Assembly: GCA_013289795.1 (NCBI GenBank)
Contig: JABCZH010000003.1
Location: 186,001-250,000 of the forward strand
DNA length: 64,000 nucleotides
Reading direction: 5' to 3'
Origin: Acidobacteriota bacterium
Lineage (GTDB): Bacteria > Acidobacteriota > Terriglobia > Terriglobales > Acidobacteriaceae
A program made the position numbers and the translations under genes. Every line of letters starts with the position of its first letter. Position 1 is the first letter of the stretch. This document shows, piece after piece, positions 33,112 to 42,962 of this stretch. The notes beneath the pieces are model-generated. The model saw nothing but the letters and a program-made list of their open reading frames with translations, had not been told where the DNA came from and did not search any database.

Positions 33112-33681
33112 CTACTTTGAGGGCGGCTTCCGGTGGTTCCGTTTCTGGCTTAGCCAGAGTACGCCGGAGATGGTTTTGGCGTCACGGATCGTGTTCCGCA
33201 TGACCATAGCGACGGCTTCCCGAAGCGGGAAGAATCGGGTTTCGATGACTTCGTCTTCCTCGGGCTGTGCCTGTCCGGCACGCAGCCCGCGGGCCAGGTA
33301 GATTGCCATCGTCTCCGCCACAAAACCAGGGCTGGCGTAAAAGCCGAAAATACGTTTCCAATGCTTTGCGGTGTATCCAGTCTCTTCCAGCAATTCCCGC
33401 TTGGCAGCGGGCAAGGGGCTTTCATCGGCATCAATGCGGCCCGCGCAAAGCTCCCACAAATATTGCTGAGCGGCGTGGCGGTATTGTCGGAGCAGCAAGA
33501 CTTTGGGCTCGCGTCCCGCATCGTCAACAGCCAGAACCACGACCGAGCCGGTGTGATGTACAAGGTCCCGCCTAGCTCGCACTCCGCTGGGTTCCAGAAC
33601 TTGATCGGTCGTGACCCAGAAAGCCGGCCCACGGTAAACCACTTGGGAGGAAAGTACACGCGCTTTTTTCTTTCGTGCCAT
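33112..33681 (-). CDS. Nudix hydrolase, ADP-ribose pyrophosphatase-like
   Basis: A 189-residue Nudix enzyme. The Nudix box spans Gly 81 to Tyr 103 (GRIDADE...REL LEETGY), with all catalytic Glu residues. LLLRQYRHA before the box and PGFVAETMAIYLA after it fit the ADP-sugar pyrophosphatase group, which removes ADP-ribose. ATG 33681 is chosen because the part upstream (29 codons) has no domain character. It reads away from the DUF2520 gene across a 132-bp space. Confidence 0.9.
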   Translation of the reverse strand: MARKKKARVLSSQVVYRGPAFWVTTDQVLEPSGVRARRDLVHHTGSVVVLAVDDAGREPKVLLLRQYRHAAQQYLWELCAGRIDADESPLPAAKRELLEETGYTAKHWKRIFGFYASPGFVAETMAIYLARGLRAGQAQPEEDEVIETRFFPLREAVAMVMRNTIRDAKTISGVLWLSQKRNHRKPPSK

Positions 33682-33813
33682 CTCAACACTATAAAGCCTG
33701 GTCCCGGTTTCCGGCGCGGCGCACGTTCGTTCCCAAATGAGAAGCCATGTTCCTTGAGGCTCGGTCACATCTGCTTTTGCCGCCGACCGACCAGCCTGCT
33801 ATGCTGCCCTCAA

Positions 33814-34665
33814 ATGCCCACAAAACCCACCATCGCAATTGTTGGGCTGGGAAGGCTGGGCACCGCACTCGCCTTGCAGTTGGCTAGAGCGGGATACCGC
33901 ATCGCAGAAATTGTCTCGCGGACCCCTGCGTCCGCACGCCAAGCCCGTCCTCTCACGCAAACATTGAAGGCGCGCTCATCCCATCACCAGAATATGAGTC
34001 TGGACGCCGGTCTCATATGGCTCTGCGTCCCTGATAGGCAGATTGCCGTCGTCGCCAACGACCTTGCCGCACTCCATATCTGGAAAGGGAAAACCGTCTT
34101 CCATTCCAGTGGAGCACTCGACAGTGACACTCTGAGCGCTCTCCGCAAACGCGGCGCTAGCGTTGCTTCCGTCCATCCCATGATGACGTTTGTGCGAGGG
34201 GCGGTTCCAACCATGAAGGGCATCACTTTTGCTCTCGAAGGCGACGTGGCGGCTGTGCGACTGGCGCGGCGAGTCGTTCGCGATTTCGGAGCGCGTAGCT
34301 TCCTGATCCGCAAACAGAACAAGGCTGCCTATCACGCATGGGGAGCGTTCGCCTCTCCTCTGCTGGTGGCTGCTCTTGTTGCTGCAGAGCAGGCGGCGCG
34401 CTCGGCCGGAGTGAAGACTGCCGAAGCTCGCCGAATGATGCTGCCCATTGTCTGTCAGACGTTCGTGAACTACGCCGCCCTTGGTCCGGCCGGGGCGTTC
34501 AGCGGGCCACTGGTGCGCGGTGATACAGAGATTGTGCGCAAGCATCTACAGGCCCTGAAGAAAGTTCCAGAGGCGAGAGCAGTTTATGTTGCACTTGCCC
34601 GCTCCGCGCTGCGTCACTTACCGGTGGAAAACCGCCGGCAACTGGAAAAGGTCCTGAAAGCCTGA
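33814..34665 (+). CDS. Rossmann-fold and DUF2520 domain protein
   Basis: A 283-residue oxidoreductase-like protein. The N-terminus binds a dinucleotide (IAIVGLGRLGTALALQLARAG); the middle has the GKTVFHSSGALDS and ASVHPMMTF segments; the C-terminal all-helical part (AAYHAWGAFASPLLVAAL, GPAGAFSGPLVRGD) is DUF2520. The frame opens far upstream, but ATG 33814 is where the fold begins. Similar genes are related to pyrroline-5-carboxylate reductase and ketopantoate reductase-type enzymes; substrate is unknown. Confidence 0.88.
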   Translation: MPTKPTIAIVGLGRLGTALALQLARAGYRIAEIVSRTPASARQARPLTQTLKARSSHHQNMSLDAGLIWLCVPDRQIAVVANDLAALHIWKGKTVFHSSGALDSDTLSALRKRGASVASVHPMMTFVRGAVPTMKGITFALEGDVAAVRLARRVVRDFGARSFLIRKQNKAAYHAWGAFASPLLVAALVAAEQAARSAGVKTAEARRMMLPIVCQTFVNYAALGPAGAFSGPLVRGDTEIVRKHLQALKKVPEARAVYVALARSALRHLPVENRRQLEKVLKA

Positions 34666-34672
34666 CCCCGGC

Positions 34673-35461
34673 TCAACTCATCATCACCCGCTGGATCGCC
34701 CGTGCCCGCCCTGTGGTCTCGTCGCAATCCACCACCACCGCGCACAGACGAACATCTCCGGTTGCGGCTTCGAACCTGGTCGGCATGTTTTTCAGGAACT
34801 TCTCCACGATCAATTCCTTTTTCACCCCGATTACGCTGTCGTAGGGGCCGGTCATGCCAACGTCTGTGATGTAGGCGGTTCCATTCGGCAACACTCGCTC
34901 GTCCGCAGTCGGAACATGGGTGTGCGTTCCCACCACTACTGTGACTCTGCCGTCGAGGTACCAGCCCATAGCCATCTTCTCCGAGGTCGCCTCAGCGTGA
35001 AGATCAACAAAGACTACTTTCGCAGTGACTTCCTTCAGCAACTGGTCGGCAACTCGGAACGGGTCATCGTTCGACGCCATAAACACGCGCCCTTGGAGAT
35101 TGAGCACTGCATAGGGAACGGCGCCCTTGCGACCTTGGTACATTCCGGCTCCCGGCATGCCTGGCGTGTAGTTGGCAGGGCGAAGCAGGCGCCGGGCAGG
35201 ACTGTGGGGACCATCCGCGGACTCGAAATAATCCACGATTTCGCGTTTGTCCCAAACGTGATTGCCGGTGGTGATGACATCGATGCCTAGTTCAAACAAA
35301 TCCTCGGCGAGAGGCGGCGTAATGCCGAACCCGGCGGCTGCGTTCTCCCCATTGGCAATCACCAGGTCGATGGCATGATCTTTGACCAACCCAGGGAGGC
35401 GTTCCTTGACAATCGTCCGTCCGGGTTTGCCAAAAATGTCACCAATAAAAAGAATGCGCAT
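34673..35461 (-). CDS. ymdB: YmdB-like metallophosphoesterase (TIGR00282 family)
   Basis: A 262-residue calcineurin-like phosphoesterase of the YmdB group, which hydrolyses 2',3'-cyclic nucleotides. Metal-site motifs are in order: LFIGDIFGKPGR, IANGENAA, TGNHVWDKRE, VDLHAEATSEK, GTHTHVPTADE. The late TDVGMTGPYDSVIG is the family hallmark. In Bacillus YmdB affects motility and biofilm choice; that role is not shown here. Converges on the DUF2520 gene 7 bp away. Confidence 0.93.
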   Translation of the reverse strand: MRILFIGDIFGKPGRTIVKERLPGLVKDHAIDLVIANGENAAAGFGITPPLAEDLFELGIDVITTGNHVWDKREIVDYFESADGPHSPARRLLRPANYTPGMPGAGMYQGRKGAVPYAVLNLQGRVFMASNDDPFRVADQLLKEVTAKVVFVDLHAEATSEKMAMGWYLDGRVTVVVGTHTHVPTADERVLPNGTAYITDVGMTGPYDSVIGVKKELIVEKFLKNMPTRFEAATGDVRLCAVVVDCDETTGRARAIQRVMMS

Positions 35462-35540
35462 GAAATCGATGGTACCACGCAGTTTCAGGCGAACTGGGAA
35501 CCGAGAAGGGGGAACAGAGATCTGGCTTATCGACTCGCGC

Positions 35541-37106
35541 TCACTGTTCCAGCTCCGCGGTTTTCAAGAAGTCGTAATTCCCCGGTGGATTGAGCGTGAG
35601 GTTTCGCACCCGCCTCGAATGCACCATCACATTGTCCTGATACCAGAGCTCGACATACGGCAGATCTTCGGCCAGAATCTCCTGGACCTCCCCGTACAGC
35701 CGCTTGCGTGTTTCCTGGTCGAGTACGCTACGTGCCTGGTCGATCAGCTCATCCACTCGCGGATTGGAATAAAAAGTACGGTTGGCGCCTCTGGGCGTGA
35801 ATTTGCTGGAATGAAACACATACTCGAACATGTCCGGATCTTCATTCCCGCCCACCCAGCGGAGGGAATGCATCTGATAAGCTCCACGAGTTACGTCGGC
35901 AAAGAAAGTGGCAAACTCAAACGTGCGGATATCGAGCACAATGCCCACGTCCCTCAGCTGCTGCTGCAAGACCGCGGCCAGCAACCGCGTGCTCTCCTCG
36001 GTCCCAGTCTTCATAGTGAGATGAAAGCGTACGCCGTTGACCACGGGATGTCCGGCTTGCTCCAGTAACTCTCTCGCCCGCTCCGGGCTATAGCCGTAAC
36101 GCGCGACGTTGGAGTTGTAGGCCCAGCTCTCCGGCGGAAGCAAACTGTCGGCGGGCCGCGCGAAATCGCGTAAGAGGTAATGAATTATTGGCCGGCGGTC
36201 GATCGCGTGGGCCAGCGCCTGTCGCACCCGCGCGTCTTTGAGAATCGGGTCGCGCGTGTTGAACGCAAGATATGACAACACTGTGCCGGGTGCGTGAAGC
36301 ACTTGCAGGGTGGGTTCCTTTTCGAGCGCCAGCACCAGGTCCCCGGTCAAAGCATTGATGGCGATGTCTGCGCTTCCTTTGCGCAGTTCCAGCGCCCGCG
36401 TAGTGGTATCGGGGACAACCGTAAAACGCACCTGTTGCAACTTTGGTTTCTGGCCCCAGTAGTCATCGTTGCGTTTGATGACGACTTCTTTGTCCTGCTC
36501 GGCGCTGACAAAGCGAAACGGCCCCGACCCGATTGGGTTCGCACTGATTTCGGCGCCTGTGCCAAACGGCACAATGCCGATTGCTCCGTCGGACAAATTC
36601 CACAACAGCGTCGCAAACGGTTCTTTGAGATGGAACACCACCGTGAAGTCGTCGGGGGCCTCGACGCGATCCACCAGTCGGTAGGCGGCCGCCTTCGTGC
36701 TATGAATTTTGCCATCGAGCAGGGAATCGAATGTCCACTTCACATCCCGCGATGTGAGCCCCCGGCCATCGTGAAACTTCACTCCTCGCCGGAGGTGAAA
36801 AATGTACGTCTTAGGATCGGGAATGTCCCACCTCTCGGCCAACTGCGGCTGCACGTTCAAATGCTCATCGCGGGTGAGGAGATCGTCGAAGATCAACGTA
36901 TCAATCCGCTCTGAGTACGCATCCAGTCCCACCCGCGGATCAAGATTGGTGGGGCTGCTCTCGATGATCATGACCAGCGTATTCGGATCGTGTTTCGCAG
37001 AGCAGGAGGTGAGCGCAGAGCAGGCGGCCAGAATCAACACGAACCACGCGGGCGCGGCCACCTTCTTCTGCTCATTTGCTGCGTAGCGGCGAAAGGGCCT
37101 ACGCAT
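35541..37106 (-). CDS. Peptide/nickel-type ABC transporter substrate-binding lipoprotein
   Basis: A 521-residue family 5 extracellular solute-binding protein (DppA/OppA/MppA type). ATG 37106 overlaps the anmK stop by 8 bp. The signal ends in lipoboxes LAAC (Cys 29) or LTSC (Cys 35), so it is membrane-tethered. Family motifs: LAERWDIPDPKTYIFHLRRG, VKFHDGRGLTSRDVKWTFDS, PIGSGPFRF and ARVRQALAHAIDR. No permease or ATPase genes are adjacent. Its place after nagZ and anmK suggests uptake of murein peptides or anhydro-muropeptides, as an inference from context. Confidence 0.9.
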   Translation of the reverse strand: MRRPFRRYAANEQKKVAAPAWFVLILAACSALTSCSAKHDPNTLVMIIESSPTNLDPRVGLDAYSERIDTLIFDDLLTRDEHLNVQPQLAERWDIPDPKTYIFHLRRGVKFHDGRGLTSRDVKWTFDSLLDGKIHSTKAAAYRLVDRVEAPDDFTVVFHLKEPFATLLWNLSDGAIGIVPFGTGAEISANPIGSGPFRFVSAEQDKEVVIKRNDDYWGQKPKLQQVRFTVVPDTTTRALELRKGSADIAINALTGDLVLALEKEPTLQVLHAPGTVLSYLAFNTRDPILKDARVRQALAHAIDRRPIIHYLLRDFARPADSLLPPESWAYNSNVARYGYSPERARELLEQAGHPVVNGVRFHLTMKTGTEESTRLLAAVLQQQLRDVGIVLDIRTFEFATFFADVTRGAYQMHSLRWVGGNEDPDMFEYVFHSSKFTPRGANRTFYSNPRVDELIDQARSVLDQETRKRLYGEVQEILAEDLPYVELWYQDNVMVHSRRVRNLTLNPPGNYDFLKTAELEQ

Positions 37107-38259
37107 AAGAAATCTTCCCAAGAACTGCAGGCCTCTTCGCCCCGGTAGCCGAAGGCATATTCGATGGCCGCCGGTTCCAGGTCTCGTAGGCCAGCAAGGC
37201 GAAAGCCGTCGCTTCCTTGGCCTCCGAGGGCAGTCCGAACTCATCGGATGAATGCATCCTCAGCCCGAGCGGTCGCAGTTCGACGGCCAACATCGTCATC
37301 AATGTCGGATTCCTGGCACCGCCGCCGGAGACGATGAATTCCCGATAACTGCCCTGCTTCTTCAGAACCAGCCGCCGAACCGACTCCGCAATCGATCTCG
37401 CCGTGAGTGCCGTTGTAGTAGCCGCGACGTCGCGGGAAGCTGCGCGTCCGCAACGTCGCATAAACTTCTGTGCGAATTCACGCCCAAACTCTTCGCGCCC
37501 CGCCGTCTTCGGAGGTCTCAGCCGGAAGAAGGGTTGACGCAAGATATCTACAACCACACGATTCAGCACCGTTCCCGACGCCGCCACGCGCCCATCGCGA
37601 TCATACGGTTTCCGGAACAGCCTTTCCATGACTGCGTCAATCACCATGTTGCCGGGCCCGGTATCGAAGGCAATGACCTGTGCGCTCGAAGCTCCAGCCG
37701 GGATTGCCGTCAGGTTGGCGATGCCTCCGATGTTCTGCACAATTCTCCCAATGCGTGGATCGCGATAAAGCAGAAAATCGAGGTAGGGAACCAGCGGCGC
37801 ACCCTTGCCACCCGCCGCCATGTCTGCTGGACGAAAATCGGAAACCACGGGGAGCCCTACACGGGCTGCGATCACCGCACCTTCACCGGTTTGCCAGGTT
37901 ACCGCCAGCTTCCTTCCTAGAAATGCCGCGGCGTCGCCCTGGTGATAAATCGTTTGCCCATGGCATCCAACGAGTTCCGCTTTCACGCGAAACCGCCGCT
38001 GGGTGGCGAGTATCGCGTCCGCGTATAGCTCCCCCAGCAAGAAATTCAACCGTGCCAGATCAGCGACGCTGGCCCGCTGCGAATTCATCGTTGCCAGAAT
38101 AAACTTGCGAACCGTTATCGGATAAGGATATTCCGCATGCCCGAGCAGTTCGAAATCGAGCAAGCCGCGCGTCCTCGCTCGGCGCGCGCTCGCCACACGC
38201 ACCAAGGCGACGTTGATCCCGTCCGCCGAAGTCCCACTCATCACTCCGGCGACGATCAT
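37099..38259 (-). CDS. anmK: Anhydro-N-acetylmuramic acid kinase
   Basis: A 386-residue AnmK, which converts 1,6-anhydro-MurNAc to MurNAc-6-phosphate during peptidoglycan recycling. ATG 38259 overlaps the nagZ stop as ATGA; an upstream extension of the frame has no family character. The ATP-binding start is VMSGTSADGINVAL; further motifs are GCHGQTIYH, TWQTGEGAVIA, SDFRPADMAAGGKGAPL, NIGGIANLT and FDTGPGNMVID. Coupled to nagZ upstream and to the binding protein downstream. Confidence 0.94.
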   Translation of the reverse strand: MIVAGVMSGTSADGINVALVRVASARRARTRGLLDFELLGHAEYPYPITVRKFILATMNSQRASVADLARLNFLLGELYADAILATQRRFRVKAELVGCHGQTIYHQGDAAAFLGRKLAVTWQTGEGAVIAARVGLPVVSDFRPADMAAGGKGAPLVPYLDFLLYRDPRIGRIVQNIGGIANLTAIPAGASSAQVIAFDTGPGNMVIDAVMERLFRKPYDRDGRVAASGTVLNRVVVDILRQPFFRLRPPKTAGREEFGREFAQKFMRRCGRAASRDVAATTTALTARSIAESVRRLVLKKQGSYREFIVSGGGARNPTLMTMLAVELRPLGLRMHSSDEFGLPSEAKEATAFALLAYETWNRRPSNMPSATGAKRPAVLGKISYA

Positions 38260-39359
38260 GCTTCGTCCTGCCGCCTGATGGCTTCGAGCCTCACTTGTTC
38301 CCCGAACTCCCACAACTGGCGCGACAACTTCTGAACTCTTTCCGGGGTAGGCACGGACGTTCGTCGTTTCAACTCCTTCGACCTCATCTTGAATCTTTGC
38401 ACTCGCGTCAGTGACTCCTGGCAGCGCCGGGCGAACTTGCAATCACGCTCAACTTCGTGCAGCAGAGCCTCGTACGCCTGCTCTACGTGTTCCCCGACGT
38501 GACACACCAGACACAGGTCGCCCCCAGCTCGAATGTGACCGACTGCCGCCTGCCCCATCGACGCGGCTTTCAACACCCCGCCCATCTCGAGATCGTCTGA
38601 CAACACCAGCCCGCGATAACCAATCTTCTTGCGCAGAACGTCCGTAATCCACTTTTTCGACAACGACGCTGGAGTAGCATCCCGGGTCACCGCAGGATAT
38701 GCCGCATGTCCCACCAACACCATCGGGGCGTCCCGGCGCAAGGCTCGATATGGCGTGATGTCCTGTTCCCAAAGTCGTTTCCAGGATTTCTCCACCATCG
38801 GCAGTTCATGATGTGTGTCCAGATTCGCTTCTCCCAGCCCCGGAAAATGCTTGATTGTCCCCAACACTCCCTCCGAACGCAGCCCGAAAAGGAATTCGCG
38901 GGCGTAGGTAACGGTCTCCCGCGGTTCGGCTGACACTGCTCGCGAACTCATGACCGTGTGCGAAGCCTCAAATGCCAGGTCCACCACAGGGGCAAAGTCC
39001 GTGTTGAACCCCAATGCCCGGCAGGACTCGCCGATTACCCTGCCGTGCTTGCGGAAGAGGCGCCGGTCGCCGGTCGCATACACTTCCGCTGCTGGCGGCG
39101 CCGGCCCGGTAACATTCCGAAAGCGGTCGACGCTGCCACCTTCCATGTCGACGCAAGTAAACAACGGATCGGAAACGCAGACTTGACAGTCCTGCAGCAG
39201 CTTGTGCGTTTGTTGCGCGCTGGCGATATTGCGTGCAAACAGAATCACACCCGCAGGCTGGATTCTGGTCAGCAGCGAGCGTAGCCCCGGCGACATCTCA
39301 GTGCCGTCAAAACCCAGAATGATGAATTGGCCGACAGACAGCTGTAAGCTCTTGGTCAC
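38256..39359 (-). CDS. nagZ: Beta-N-acetylhexosaminidase NagZ
   Basis: A 367-residue family GH3 hexosaminidase that cuts GlcNAc from anhydro-muropeptides. The hallmark KHFPGLGEANLDTHHELP spans 170-187 with the catalytic His/Asp pair, and VLSDDLEMGG (252-261) holds the nucleophile Asp. It begins with GTG 39359; GGAGG directly abuts the start, which is unusually close, and no other start fits. The 26-bp space to mutS is made of an intergenic repeat seen at two other places. It feeds AnmK. Confidence 0.94.
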   Translation of the reverse strand: MTKSLQLSVGQFIILGFDGTEMSPGLRSLLTRIQPAGVILFARNIASAQQTHKLLQDCQVCVSDPLFTCVDMEGGSVDRFRNVTGPAPPAAEVYATGDRRLFRKHGRVIGESCRALGFNTDFAPVVDLAFEASHTVMSSRAVSAEPRETVTYAREFLFGLRSEGVLGTIKHFPGLGEANLDTHHELPMVEKSWKRLWEQDITPYRALRRDAPMVLVGHAAYPAVTRDATPASLSKKWITDVLRKKIGYRGLVLSDDLEMGGVLKAASMGQAAVGHIRAGGDLCLVCHVGEHVEQAYEALLHEVERDCKFARRCQESLTRVQRFKMRSKELKRRTSVPTPERVQKLSRQLWEFGEQVRLEAIRRQDEA

Positions 39360-39385
39360 CTCCGTGTCCTCTGTGTTCCCTGTGG

Positions 39386-42022
39386 TTAGATTTCTTTCTT
39401 CAACTCCGCCAGCAAATTCAGTGCTTCCAATGGGGTCAGACGATTCAAATCCACTTCGCGTAATCGCTCCAGAACCGGCTGCGAGAGCGGCGTGAAGATG
39501 GTCAACTGTGCCGGCGGACGCGGCTGCAGGTCGTCATTCGCCAGCTGCGCTGTCAGCCGCTGTTCTGCACTCTCATGCTCGGCCAGCACCTCGCGTGCCC
39601 GCTCTACCACCTCATTGGGAAGTCCGGCCAGCTTCGCCACCTCAATCCCGTAGCTGCGATCGGCCGCCCCAGGCTCGACCTCGCGCAGAAACACGATGCC
39701 GCCCCCGGTCTCTTTCACTGACACGTGATAGTTCTTGACTCCCGATAAACGCTCCGCCAGTTCGGTCAGCTCAAAATAATGTGTCGCAAACAGCGTCTTG
39801 GCCCGGGTACGAGCGTGAATGTACTCGACCGCAGCCCACGCAATGGCCAGCCCATCATACGTGGATGTGCCGCGCCCGACCTCATCCAGCAGGATCAGTG
39901 ACCGCGGTGTCGCCGTATGGAGAATCGCCGCCGTCTCTGTCATCTCGACCATGAACGTGGACCGACCCCGCGCCAAATTGTCGCTGGCGCCGATGCGAGT
40001 GAACACGCGATCCACAATTCCCAACCGCGCTGAGCTTGCCGGCACAAAGGATCCCATCTGTGCCAGAATCACCGCCAGCGCCGTCTGCCGCAAATAAGTC
40101 GATTTGCCGCCCATGTTAGGCCCCGTCAGCACCAGCACGGTGTGGGTGGTTGAGTTGAGATACAGATCGTTGGGAACGAAACGCTCACCGGCAAAGTCCT
40201 GCTGCTCGATCACGGGATGCCGTCCGCTGACAATTTCAATATCCGCGGAATCGTCGAACTTGGGCCGGCAATAATTCCGTAGGGCCGCGAGATGGGCCAA
40301 TGCCGCCAGCACATCTACTTCAGCTAGGGCCAGCGCAGTCTGCCGGATGCGCCGCGCCTCTCCTGCAATCGCCGAACGCAGCTCGGCAAACAGCCGCCGT
40401 TCAATCTCGACAATCTTTTCTTGCGCATCGAGAATCCTGGATTCGTATTCCTTAAGCTCGGGCGTCGTATATCGTTCCGCATTCACCAAAGTCTGCTTGC
40501 GCTCGTAATCCGGAGGCGCCAGGTGAACGTTAGCCTTCGATATTTCAATGTAGTATCCGAAAATTGAATTGAATTTCACTTTCAGCGACGCAATTCCGGT
40601 ACGCTGCCGCTCCCGTGACTCGATCTGCGCCAGGTATTGTTTGCTGTTGCGGCTCAAATCGCGGAGTTCGTCGAGTTCTTTTTCCACGCCAGGCTGAATC
40701 ACACCGCCGTCGCTCAGCGACAGCGGGGGCTCGGGCACGACGGTCGCCTCGATTCGGCCACGCAAATCGCACAGTTCGTCGATGGCGGTGTGCAGCGTCT
40801 TCATCCGCTCGGTGCCAAAGCGCGCCAAAGCGCTTCGCACTGCGGGGATCTTTGCGAGTGACGCTGCCAGCGCCAGCACATCGCGCGGGTTCGCCGTCTC
40901 CAGCGTGACCCGGCTCAGCAGGCGCTCTAGATCGAGAATTCCGTCCAGCGCCCGCCGCAGTTCCTCACGCGCCATCAAGTCCTTGACTTGGCTCTCCACA
41001 GCGTCCAGGCGGGCATTGATCTCCGCAGTCTCTATCGACGGTCGCAGCATCCACGAACGCAGCAGGCGTTTGCCCATCGGCGTGACCGTGGCGTCCATCG
41101 AGCGAAACAGCGTCACGCCTTCGTCGGTTCCAGTAAATAGAGGCTCGATCAGTTCCAGATTGCGTACTGTCACTGCGTCCAAAACCAAACAGTTCTGCCG
41201 TTCGTAGAATCCAATGCGGTCAACATGGTCGAGCGTTCCCCGCTGTGTGGAGCGCACGTAATAGAGAATCGCTCCAGCAGCCGAAGCCGCCGCCGGCTTG
41301 CCCGCCAACCCGAAGCCTTCGAGGGACAACACTCCAAAATGATTCTCCAGCAGCGGGATGGCATGGTCCGGTGCGAAAATCCAGTCGTCTAAGGGCGTTT
41401 CGGACCACAACGCTCCTGATGTCCGCGGCTGCGGCGCCGATCCCGAAGCTGCGGCTTTATCTCGAACCTCAAACAGTGGTGCAGCCGATCCGTACAAAAT
41501 CTCCTTTGGCCTTAACTGTTGCAATTCGTCTTGTATTCTCTGGGTTGCATCCTCGCCGCGAAACTCGGTAGCGCGAAACTCGCCCGTCGAAAGGTCCAAC
41601 GCTGCGAATCCCGCCCGGTCGCCGGTCTGCGCCACCGCCGCCAGGAAATTGTTTTCCTCTGAACCCAACGACGAATCAGTTGCCGTCCCCGGCGTAACCA
41701 CCCGCGTTACTTCGCGCCGCACCAATTTCTTGGCCAACCGCGGATCTTCCATTTGCTCGCAGATTGCGACTTTGAAACCCTTGCGAATGAGTTTCGAGAT
41801 GTAGCCTTCGGCCGCATGATACGGCACTCCGCACATCGGCACCGCAATGCCTTTCTCTTTGTTGCGCGAGGTCAGCGTGATCTGCAACTCCCGCGACGCC
41901 ATCACCGCATCGTCGAAGAAAAGCTCGTAGAAATCGCCCAGGCGAAAAAATAAGAGGGCAGTGGGATGTTGCTTCTTGATGGCGGCATATTGCCGCATCA
42001 GCGGAGTGGATGTCTCGGTCAT
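39386..42022 (-). CDS. mutS: DNA mismatch repair protein MutS
   Basis: An 878-residue MutS1. ATG 42022 starts [20 protein letters not shown]; the 16 codons before it in frame are not family-like. The mismatch-reading Phe-x-Glu is in GDFYELF (about 29-35). Connector, lever and clamp regions follow, and the ATPase shows Walker [26 protein letters not shown] and [10 protein letters not shown]. Transcribed first in the line mutS-nagZ-anmK-binding protein. The link of mismatch repair with wall recycling is positional only. Confidence 0.96.
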   Translation of the reverse strand: MTETSTPLMRQYAAIKKQHPTALLFFRLGDFYELFFDDAVMASRELQITLTSRNKEKGIAVPMCGVPYHAAEGYISKLIRKGFKVAICEQMEDPRLAKKLVRREVTRVVTPGTATDSSLGSEENNFLAAVAQTGDRAGFAALDLSTGEFRATEFRGEDATQRIQDELQQLRPKEILYGSAAPLFEVRDKAAASGSAPQPRTSGALWSETPLDDWIFAPDHAIPLLENHFGVLSLEGFGLAGKPAAASAAGAILYYVRSTQRGTLDHVDRIGFYERQNCLVLDAVTVRNLELIEPLFTGTDEGVTLFRSMDATVTPMGKRLLRSWMLRPSIETAEINARLDAVESQVKDLMAREELRRALDGILDLERLLSRVTLETANPRDVLALAASLAKIPAVRSALARFGTERMKTLHTAIDELCDLRGRIEATVVPEPPLSLSDGGVIQPGVEKELDELRDLSRNSKQYLAQIESRERQRTGIASLKVKFNSIFGYYIEISKANVHLAPPDYERKQTLVNAERYTTPELKEYESRILDAQEKIVEIERRLFAELRSAIAGEARRIRQTALALAEVDVLAALAHLAALRNYCRPKFDDSADIEIVSGRHPVIEQQDFAGERFVPNDLYLNSTTHTVLVLTGPNMGGKSTYLRQTALAVILAQMGSFVPASSARLGIVDRVFTRIGASDNLARGRSTFMVEMTETAAILHTATPRSLILLDEVGRGTSTYDGLAIAWAAVEYIHARTRAKTLFATHYFELTELAERLSGVKNYHVSVKETGGGIVFLREVEPGAADRSYGIEVAKLAGLPNEVVERAREVLAEHESAEQRLTAQLANDDLQPRPPAQLTIFTPLSQPVLERLREVDLNRLTPLEALNLLAELKKEI

Positions 42023-42076
42023 GGCAAACAGAGCGCGGGTCTCACCTCGAAGCCCTGGCCAAGCCTTCAATCGATC

Positions 42077-42817
42077 TCACGGGAGCCCCCAGTCATAAGT
42101 AAAAAACTTAGATGATCCTATTCTCCGGAAGTAAGCAAAACCGAAAAAAATACGGCAGTCTTGCTTTCCATCTTTCGGGCAATTCTCATAGACCCAAAGG
42201 CCAGGGAAGGTTTCAAGGATATGGTCCAGAGCATCCGAAACGGTTACGTTGTCCAACGATCCCGTAACACGCGGCTGCCCCGGCGGCCACTTCCCGTTAA
42301 GGTTCCCAGGCACTCCTCCACCAGTCCCAGAATATGGAAATTCGATGGCATGGGCCTTCATAAAGGCCGTTACCTCCGATGCTTGCGAGACAATCCTCAA
42401 AGCGAGCCCTGGACTATACACTCCCATCTGACCGTTTGCCAATGGAACGTCAAAGGTTAGGTGGCTAATCTTGATATTCAGAACGTCCGTTGAAACCCCG
42501 CTTTCAATGATTCGAAACTTTCCGTCTTGTCCTTGCATTGCCTTAATTCCCGGAGTATCGGCGAGTATTTCGTGCAATGCTTGGAGAGGGGGAGTTTTGG
42601 TTGTCAGGGGGGTGCGGAAGTGTGGGAAACCCGGAATATGTCCCGGATTGCAAATCGCTGAAAGTTCCAGAGCTCCTGAGAGTTTCGCCCGGTCCAAAAC
42701 CTCAAGAATCGGCTGAAGCTGCACTCCTTGGGGCTGGTAAATCGATGCGTTTTGGGCATGGGCAATTGCAAGCATGACCCAAGTAACGGTAAGTACGGCA
42801 AAAACAGATCGAAACAT
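42077..42817 (-). CDS. Secreted protein with STN-like repeats, unknown function
   Basis: A 246-residue protein with a signal peptide (MFRSVFAVLTVTWVMLAIAH, cut near AQN). Two stretches look like the secretin/TonB short N-terminal fold: GVQLQPILEVLDRAKLSGAL with LQALHEILADTPGIKAMQG, and SLDNVTVSDALDHILETFPG. The C-terminus is aromatic with two cysteines (YENCPKDGKQDC). Such proteins are frequent in acidobacteria with unknown roles. It precedes mutS on the same strand with 54 bp between. Confidence 0.68.
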   Translation of the reverse strand: MFRSVFAVLTVTWVMLAIAHAQNASIYQPQGVQLQPILEVLDRAKLSGALELSAICNPGHIPGFPHFRTPLTTKTPPLQALHEILADTPGIKAMQGQDGKFRIIESGVSTDVLNIKISHLTFDVPLANGQMGVYSPGLALRIVSQASEVTAFMKAHAIEFPYSGTGGGVPGNLNGKWPPGQPRVTGSLDNVTVSDALDHILETFPGLWVYENCPKDGKQDCRIFFGFAYFRRIGSSKFFTYDWGLP

Positions 42818-42962
42818 AAAGCACGCCCTTACCTGGCCAGACGGGAATCCGGCAAAGAACGATCTTCGGGGTTCGCGCGGATTATAACAAACTGCGCTCG
42901 CCGTTCCTGTGTCCTAAATCACAGTTGACGCCAATCCCCTGCGAGTGTTTTCCTTATTCGGC

